The notes under the pieces: model-generated
The model's input: the letters and a program-made list of their open reading frames with translations, nothing else
Databases searched by the model: none
What the model was told of the DNA's origin: nothing
Program-made: the position numbers and the translations under genes
In this document: positions 25,233 through 29,940 of the stretch, piece by piece
Layout of the letters: the number at the start of each line of letters is the position of its first letter
How positions within the stretch are numbered: position 1 is the stretch's first letter
NCBI GenBank assembly: GCA_016287765.1
Contig: JAEEWS010000039.1
Coordinates: 1 to 29,940, forward strand
Direction: 5' to 3'
Origin: Lachnospiraceae bacterium
GTDB taxonomy: Bacteria; Bacillota_A; Clostridia; Lachnospirales; Lachnospiraceae
DNA: 29,940 nucleotides

Positions 25233-26318
25233 TTAATTTTCCTGAGCCTTGAGCTCTAATAAGAATAAAATTGCCATTGCCTGTCCGTAAGGCATGGATT
25301 TTATTTCTATTTCTTTGTAAAATTGCTTTGATTCTCTTCCCATGGCAGTGCCATAAGAAACCTGATTGACCACTCCGTTCTCATCGATGTGTGAAAGCAC
25401 GGCAGGCAGCGCCTTTCTTGCTGTTTCCTCGTACTCTTTTCCGATGAGTCCCTCATGTATTCCTTTAAGTATGCCGTATGCAAATCCACAGGTAGCGCTG
25501 GTCTCAACGTAGGAAGTAGGATCATCCACCAGTGTATGCCACATTCCGGAAGGATCCTGGAATCTTCTTATGGCTTCCACCTGCTTTTTAAAAGCTTCCG
25601 TCAAGAACCGCTTTACGCTTGGTTCGCATTCGACCATACCCAGAAATTCAGGGATCGCCGCTGTTGCCCAACTGTTACCTCTGCCCCATAAAGCTTCGGC
25701 GAAGTTGTTATTACCGTTAAATGTCCAGCCGTGGAACCAAAGACCGGTTTTTTTGTCGGCCAGATATTTAATATGTAAAAGGAACTGGTACTTGGCTTCA
25801 TCCACCATTTCCTTTTTACCGAAGATAATGCCGCACTTGGCAAGAAAGAGAACCGACATGAACAAGGTATCATCCCAAAGTTCCTGATCGTTCAATGTGT
25901 CACTCGTCATGTGCTGGAATCCGCCCTCCTTTGTTTTCGGAAGACCTGTCATCAGCCACTCTGCCCATTCCTCGCAGAGCCTGCCGTACTCGGCGTTTTG
26001 GGTGTATTCATATACAAACGCCAGTGTCAGCATGGGTGCTGTGGTGTTAACATTCTTTGCCGGAAGTCCTATGCCGATCTGCCTCTCGTAATACTTGAGC
26101 AATATATCCAGCATCCTTTTGTCTCCGGTCCTTTCGAACATTTTCCACATTCCGTAAAGGCCGACACCCTGGGTCCATTCCCAAAACTTGTACTTATTGA
26201 TGTCATCTCCCGCCAGGTTCTTTGTAGCCATTCCTTTAAGGAACTGATCGTCTTCTTCGTACAGGACTTTTTGGAAACTATCCAGGAGCAGATTCAATTT
26301 TTCATTGATAACGTCCAT
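25233..26318 (-). CDS. GH105 unsaturated rhamnogalacturonyl hydrolase
   Basis: This 361-residue enzyme is predicted to remove the unsaturated galacturonyl residue left at the non-reducing end of pectin fragments by polysaccharide lyases. The (alpha/alpha)6-barrel motifs of GH88/GH105 are present: WEWTQGVGLYGMWKM near 46-60, ELWDDTLFMS with catalytic aspartate D150 (equivalent to D143 of YteR), GLWFHGW and ALWGRGNSWA. There is no signal peptide, so it acts in the cytoplasm on imported oligosaccharides. GGGAG four bases before the ATG supports the start. It is the first gene of the six-gene importer operon and lies divergent from the AraC regulator. GH88-type glucuronyl activity is the main alternative. 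Confidence 0.92.
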   Translation of the reverse strand: MDVINEKLNLLLDSFQKVLYEEDDQFLKGMATKNLAGDDINKYKFWEWTQGVGLYGMWKMFERTGDKRMLDILLKYYERQIGIGLPAKNVNTTAPMLTLAFVYEYTQNAEYGRLCEEWAEWLMTGLPKTKEGGFQHMTSDTLNDQELWDDTLFMSVLFLAKCGIIFGKKEMVDEAKYQFLLHIKYLADKKTGLWFHGWTFNGNNNFAEALWGRGNSWATAAIPEFLGMVECEPSVKRFLTEAFKKQVEAIRRFQDPSGMWHTLVDDPTSYVETSATCGFAYGILKGIHEGLIGKEYEETARKALPAVLSHIDENGVVNQVSYGTAMGRESKQFYKEIEIKSMPYGQAMAILFLLELKAQEN

Positions 26319-26363
26319 GCAACTCCCTTGTAAATGATCAATTATTAGTAAGTTATAAGTAAA

Positions 26364-26372
26364 ATCTTATCA
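26364..26372 (-). promoter_or_regulatory. Candidate promoter of GH105-Opp operon
   Basis: Minus strand TGA TAAGAT, an extended -10 about 46 bases before the GH105 ATG, with TTCACA as a weak -35 at 19 bases. The poor core is what an activator-dependent promoter would look like. Confidence 0.4.
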
Positions 26373-26384
26373 AGTTTCACCCAT

Positions 26385-26424
26385 TTGTTGTGAATATGAT
26401 AACAAAATTTACCAATAGCAACAA
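26385..26424. promoter_or_regulatory. Candidate regulator-binding dyad between GH105 and araC-type gene
   Basis: TTGTTG (26385-26390) and CAACAA (26419-26424) form an interrupted dyad just upstream of the predicted GH105 -35, where an AraC-family activator would bind. Half-sites are short and the region is AT-rich, so this is tentative. Confidence 0.3.
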
Positions 26425-26464
26425 CGTATAATTTGCGTTTTTACAGTGGAATATATTGCATTTT

Positions 26465-26494
26465 TTGCTTTTTAATGGTAGTATTTGATATACA
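26465..26494 (+). promoter_or_regulatory. Candidate promoter of AraC-family gene
   Basis: TTGCTT (26465-26470), an 18-base spacer, and TATACA (26489-26494), the latter preceded by TGA as an extended -10. The AraC-gene ATG is about 57 bases downstream. Confidence 0.5.
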
Positions 26495-26550
26495 ACCTTA
26501 TTTTTTTATGTATTTTTTTGTTAGTTTTGCACAAAGTTCGAGGTGATTTT

Positions 26551-27426
26551 ATGGCATCAAACGATCTAATGTCTTATGAACAGGGCCTTGTAGAAGCCAT
26601 AGGTAATGATTCCGATCCCCTGTTTTACCTGTTTGATTACGATATAAGAAGTTATGATATAAACATGGAATTCCAGCATTTCCATCGTTTTTACGAGATA
26701 CATATATTAATAGATAAAGAGGCGGAGCATGTAGTGGACGGTGCTCTTTTTCCCCTGCGCCAGTTTGATATAACCCTGCTGCCTCCCCTTAAACTGCACA
26801 AATCCATTTATCCCAAGGGAGCCCCGGTAAAAAGGCTGATCGTGGATTTTTCCTTTCCAGAGGAGAACAATCCTCTTTTAAAAGAAGAAACCGCCAGACT
26901 TCTGTCGGTGTTCTATGCCGATCCCCCGGTGCTCCGCTTCACAGAAGCTGAACAGACCGACATTTTTTCTCATTTAAACGAGATCTTCAAGCTTTTAAAA
27001 TATAAGGGGCCGGGATATATGCTGCAGGTCCATGCGGAATTTATGCGCTTTTTGTACTGCCTTAATAAATACGCCCCCATGAACTGCTATAAGCAGGTAA
27101 AGGAGAACACTTTGGAGGAAAAGATCTATCAGATCACCTCCTACATTCACACTCACTTTGCGGAAGAGCTTTCATTGGAATCCCTCTCCCAGAGATTTTT
27201 CATTTCCCCCTATTACCTGTCCCATCAGTTTAAGGCCATTACCGGTTTCACCCTGGTGAATTACATTCAGATGACCCGTATACGTAATGCCCAGCAGATG
27301 CTGCTGTCCGATAATCTAAAGATCACGGACATATCCGGTGCCTGCGGATTCAATTCTTTCTCACAGTTCAACCGCACCTTTAATAAATTCGTGGGCAAAA
27401 GCCCCAGAGAATTCCGCCGCCCTTAA
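26551..27426 (+). CDS. AraC-family transcriptional regulator
   Basis: This 291-residue DNA-binding regulator has an N-terminal AraC-type cupin (about residues 15-150: FQHFHRFYEIHILIDKEAEH, then HVVDGALFPLRQFDITLLPP). The C-terminal double helix-turn-helix (about 190-288) includes LSLESLSQRFFISPYYLSHQ and the hallmark ITDISGACGFNSFSQFNRTF with GKSPREFR. The cupin usually binds a sugar effector. The open frame extends 22 codons upstream, but GAGGTGATTTT directly before the ATG at 26551 and the hydrophobic, non-conserved upstream stretch argue for this start. It reads divergently from the GH105-Opp operon and is the likely activator of it. Confidence 0.93.
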   Translation: MASNDLMSYEQGLVEAIGNDSDPLFYLFDYDIRSYDINMEFQHFHRFYEIHILIDKEAEHVVDGALFPLRQFDITLLPPLKLHKSIYPKGAPVKRLIVDFSFPEENNPLLKEETARLLSVFYADPPVLRFTEAEQTDIFSHLNEIFKLLKYKGPGYMLQVHAEFMRFLYCLNKYAPMNCYKQVKENTLEEKIYQITSYIHTHFAEELSLESLSQRFFISPYYLSHQFKAITGFTLVNYIQMTRIRNAQQMLLSDNLKITDISGACGFNSFSQFNRTFNKFVGKSPREFRRP

Positions 27427-27450
27427 ACCGGGCGGCAGCATTCTTTTTTT
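27416..27450 (+). terminator. Rho-independent terminator of AraC-family gene
   Basis: GCCGCCC (27416-27422), loop TTAAACC carrying the stop codon, GGGCGGC (27430-27436), then ATTCTTTTTTT. The stem overlaps the last codons of the gene. On the minus strand the same hairpin follows the chemoreceptor gene but lacks a T tract there. Confidence 0.88.
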
Positions 27451-27454
27451 GTTA

Positions 27455-29602
27455 TCATATCTTGAACATATTGAGTTCTTCTTTAAGCTGACCTGCTTCT
27501 TTCTTAAGAGAAGAGATTACGGCATTAAGGCTTTCAACCTCTTCCTTTGTGATCCTTGAACTCTTTTCCAGTTCTTCCGCCATAGCCTCCGTTTCGTGGA
27601 GGACTGAAGATATGCTCTGAATAGCACCAACGGTGTGTTCCTTTGCATGCTCGATCTCCTTAACCTGGCGTCCGATATCCGCAAGACTTCCCGCAATGTT
27701 TCCAACGCTGTTTTCAATAACGGTAAACTTCTTAAGCGTGCTGTCTACGGCCACACTCTGCTGAGTAACTATATCGTCGGCTTTCTGGGCTGAAACTACG
27801 GTTTCTCCCGTTCTCTTCACAATGGATCCGATGATGTTTCTGATCTCATTGGCAGCTTCCTTGGACTGATCTGCCAGCACTCTGATCTCATTGGCAACTA
27901 CCGCAAAGCCTCTGCCCGCTTCACCCGATCTGGCAGCCTCGATGGATGCGTTCAGTGAAAGGAGATTTGTCTGAGTAGCTATATCATTAATGGTCTCTAC
28001 TATCTGATTGATAGCTTTGGTCTCTCCGGCAAGCGCCTGAATATCGGTGATGACCACCTTGGTAACCGCTGCCGTTTCTCCCGCTTTACTCTTAAGCTCA
28101 TCAACGGATCTCACGCCTTCGGATACCGCCTCTGTAGCACTGCCTGCCATTTCTTCAATGGCTGAGACATTCTTTCTCACATCATCTATCTTCTCGTTCA
28201 GGATCTCCGTATCAGCCAGACAGTCGGAAGCGTCGCTGGCCTGCATGGTAATGCCTCTCTTGATCTCATCAATGGAAGTATTCATTCTTCCGGCGGAATT
28301 GATAAGTTCGTCTGCCGATTCCACAAGTTCATCCGATGATGAGTTTAACGCATCTGAAGCATTTGTCGCCTGAACGATCAGTTTCTTAGTATTGTGAAGC
28401 ATCTTATCCGTTGCATTGGAAAGCTTGCCCAGTTCATCCTTGCGTTTGGAATGTATCCTGCTCCTTAAGTCGCCGTCTGCGGCTGTCCCCAGGATCCCAA
28501 CCATCCTGTTTATCATATTGCTGAAGCCGAAGGAGACCAGTAAACCTATGCCTGCACTGATAACAACACAAAGGAGTGTTATTATTAGAGTCATGGTCTT
28601 AATGCTTTCAGCTTTCTTAACTATCTCCGCTTCCGCAATACGTCCGCAGAGCATAGCGCCTGTATCTCCTATCTTATAGAAAAGGCAGAGGTATTTTGTC
28701 CCGTCCATCTTTTCATATGCAGAACCGCTTACATCGGGAGATGCAAGAGCTGCCTTATAGAAATCGGTTCCGTAGAATATGGTTCCCACCAGACCGTTTC
28801 TTGATGTTTCGTTACCGTCTCCGGTTACAAGAGTGAATTTTGAAGTTTCTCCCAGATTTATCTGTGCAAGGGCATTTTTAACGATCTCCGTACTTACGTC
28901 GGCTGATATATAACCCAGCTTATCTCCCAGAGAATCGTAAAAAGCTTTTACATAGACCATGCTGTAATCTCCGTCTTTAAATTTAAAGCCGTCTATGTAA
29001 GAGTGTCCGCCTATCCAGGCACTGTCCGTACCCAGGGAATTGAAATATTTACCTTCGGCGGAGGAATCATAGCCTTCGGCGCCTGTGGTCCCAAGAATAA
29101 GGAAGGTTCCGTTGGAGGAAAAGCTCTTATTGATAGAATAACTGAGTATGCTGAGATCCAATACCACGTCATCAGCATTGGCCACCTGCTTCATCTGTGC
29201 AAGAACCGCATTCTTTGCATTCTTTTCGTCATCCGAGCCGGCTTCAAAAGCACCGCCAAAATAGGAGTTCAGGGAGCTTACAGCCAGGACCTGTTCTGTT
29301 TTCGATTCCACCATGCGGGTTACCAGGTTAAAATAGTTTCCCGTAGACTCTATGGTCGATATGGCTGTGTCCTTATAGCTTTCAGTCAGGGAAGCCTTGG
29401 ATTTTTCGTAGGATGTAACACCCAATACCACAACCAGAAGGACAGGTATCATGAAACTTACCAGAAGCTTTGTCTTAATGCTTGATGCCCATTGCTGTTT
29501 TGCCTCTCCCGAAATTTTTTTAACAACCTTTTTCACAGCCTCTCCGGCCATTTTCGGATCAGCCTTTTTAAAGGTTTTCCCGGCGTTTTTGATATTCTTC
29601 AT
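27455..29602 (-). CDS. Methyl-accepting chemotaxis protein with cytoplasmic N-terminal extension
   Basis: This 715-residue chemoreceptor begins with a basic cytoplasmic stretch of about 45 residues ([18 protein letters not shown], then [10 protein letters not shown]), unusual because most receptors begin at TM1. TM1 is near 46-64 and an extracytoplasmic Cache-like sensor lies near 65-330 ([19 protein letters not shown], later [14 protein letters not shown]). TM2 is near 335-360, then HAMP. The signalling coiled coil has the tip [31 protein letters not shown]. There is no C-terminal CheR-docking pentapeptide. CGGAGG six bases before the ATG supports the start. It is 52 bp downstream of the iolE-like gene with no terminator between, so it may be co-transcribed. 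Ligand unknown. Confidence 0.92.
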   Translation of the reverse strand: MKNIKNAGKTFKKADPKMAGEAVKKVVKKISGEAKQQWASSIKTKLLVSFMIPVLLVVVLGVTSYEKSKASLTESYKDTAISTIESTGNYFNLVTRMVESKTEQVLAVSSLNSYFGGAFEAGSDDEKNAKNAVLAQMKQVANADDVVLDLSILSYSINKSFSSNGTFLILGTTGAEGYDSSAEGKYFNSLGTDSAWIGGHSYIDGFKFKDGDYSMVYVKAFYDSLGDKLGYISADVSTEIVKNALAQINLGETSKFTLVTGDGNETSRNGLVGTIFYGTDFYKAALASPDVSGSAYEKMDGTKYLCLFYKIGDTGAMLCGRIAEAEIVKKAESIKTMTLIITLLCVVISAGIGLLVSFGFSNMINRMVGILGTAADGDLRSRIHSKRKDELGKLSNATDKMLHNTKKLIVQATNASDALNSSSDELVESADELINSAGRMNTSIDEIKRGITMQASDASDCLADTEILNEKIDDVRKNVSAIEEMAGSATEAVSEGVRSVDELKSKAGETAAVTKVVITDIQALAGETKAINQIVETINDIATQTNLLSLNASIEAARSGEAGRGFAVVANEIRVLADQSKEAANEIRNIIGSIVKRTGETVVSAQKADDIVTQQSVAVDSTLKKFTVIENSVGNIAGSLADIGRQVKEIEHAKEHTVGAIQSISSVLHETEAMAEELEKSSRITKEEVESLNAVISSLKKEAGQLKEELNMFKI

Positions 29603-29654
29603 CTTATTCCTCCGTATATCGTCTTAGAACCTGCCGTAAAAATTGACTCCTGTC

Positions 29655-29940
29655 TTACAGCCCGGTTTTTTCGGCTATAAATTTCCGGGCCATTTTTGCA
29701 TACTTTAAAGGATTTGCCTTAGCGGGATCCTGCTCGGCCTCCACCAGGAACCATCCCGTATAGTCCATTTTTTCCAGTTCGGCAAATACTGCATCAAAAT
29801 CCACGCACCCATCTCCCGGTACGGTAAATGTCCCTTCTCTTACCGCTTTAAGGAAAGACCAGCGGCCTTCGGTAGCTTTTTTAAGAACATCCGGGCGAAC
29901 ATCCTTAAGATGCACATGCCCGATCCTTTCGGGATAATTC
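29655..29940 (-). CDS. iolE: Inosose dehydratase IolE-like (C-terminal fragment)
   Basis: This is the C-terminal 94 residues of a sugar-phosphate isomerase/epimerase-type TIM-barrel enzyme; the frame is open to the right edge. VHLKDVRPDV, FTVPGDGCVDF, GWFLVEAEQDPAKANPLKYA match the end of 2-keto-myo-inositol dehydratase (IolE), which dehydrates scyllo-inosose in inositol catabolism. The last-strand glutamate in VEAEQDP is a conserved metal ligand of the fold. A related xylose-isomerase-like dehydratase or epimerase is the alternative. An inositol cluster probably continues beyond the window. Confidence 0.82.
   Translation of the reverse strand, partial: NYPERIGHVHLKDVRPDVLKKATEGRWSFLKAVREGTFTVPGDGCVDFDAVFAELEKMDYTGWFLVEAEQDPAKANPLKYAKMARKFIAEKTGL

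Noticed and set aside
29605..29640. GACGATAT upstream of the second chemoreceptor as a flagellar sigma-28 -10 box
   Set aside because: The spacing to any TAAA/TCAA -35 is wrong (about 19), and the start site would fall inside the ribosome binding site.

Overview
The window looks like chromosomal DNA from an anaerobic, low-to-moderate GC Firmicute, most likely a plant-polysaccharide-degrading Lachnospiraceae (Butyrivibrio-like). The reasons are the strong AGGAGG-type ribosome binding sites, a DUF1292 protein, Thr-Pro-rich lipoprotein linkers, two chemoreceptors, and several cytoplasmic glycoside hydrolases paired with oligosaccharide-type importers. No rRNA, tRNA, CRISPR array, phage or intact insertion sequence was seen. 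Almost all genes are on the minus strand. The plus-strand exceptions are a nucleotidase/HD pair and an AraC regulator.

Layout from left to right. (1) At 1-2050 is an amino-sugar operon transcribed leftward: nagB, nagA, then the start of an FGGY sugar kinase that overlaps nagA by one base. (2) At 2119-7241 is a very compact leftward operon: a DUF1292 acidic protein, a GH2 glycosidase, a Thr-Pro-repeat lipoprotein (TTG start inside the previous gene), and a nuclease-helicase fusion of the RecB-nuclease plus XPD/DinG type. (3) At 7350-11714 are a dCache-like chemoreceptor and an HD-GYP-type protein, each with its own terminator and promoter. (4) At 11738-13925, on the plus strand, are a lipoprotein 5'-nucleotidase and a cytoplasmic HD nucleotidase-like protein, probably a nucleotide-salvage pair. 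(5) At 13945-18491 are a HAD phosphatase with its own promoter and a GH3 beta-glycosidase followed by a GPH-family sugar symporter.

(6) At 18521-18639 is a 98-nt element with perfect 40-bp inverted arms, lying between the GH3 promoter and the terminator of the next operon. (7) At 18653-26318 is a six-gene operon: a GH105 unsaturated rhamnogalacturonyl hydrolase, then a complete Opp/Dpp-type ABC importer (binding protein, two permeases, two ATPases). (8) At 26551-27426 a divergent AraC regulator reads away from that operon and is its obvious candidate controller. (9) At 27455-29602 is a second chemoreceptor, followed at the right edge by the 3' end of an inosose dehydratase (iolE-like).

Taken together the region is mainly about sensing, importing and breaking down plant or host glycans. 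GH105 and the 'oligopeptide' importer suggest uptake of unsaturated pectin-derived oligosaccharides. GH3 plus the GPH symporter would handle beta-linked oligosaccharides, nagBA handles amino sugars, and iolE handles inositol. The most unusual sequence features are the perfect 40-bp palindromic element at 18521-18618, a possible -1 frameshift or tail loss at the end of the GPH transporter, and the tight grouping of a glycosidase with a nuclease-helicase.
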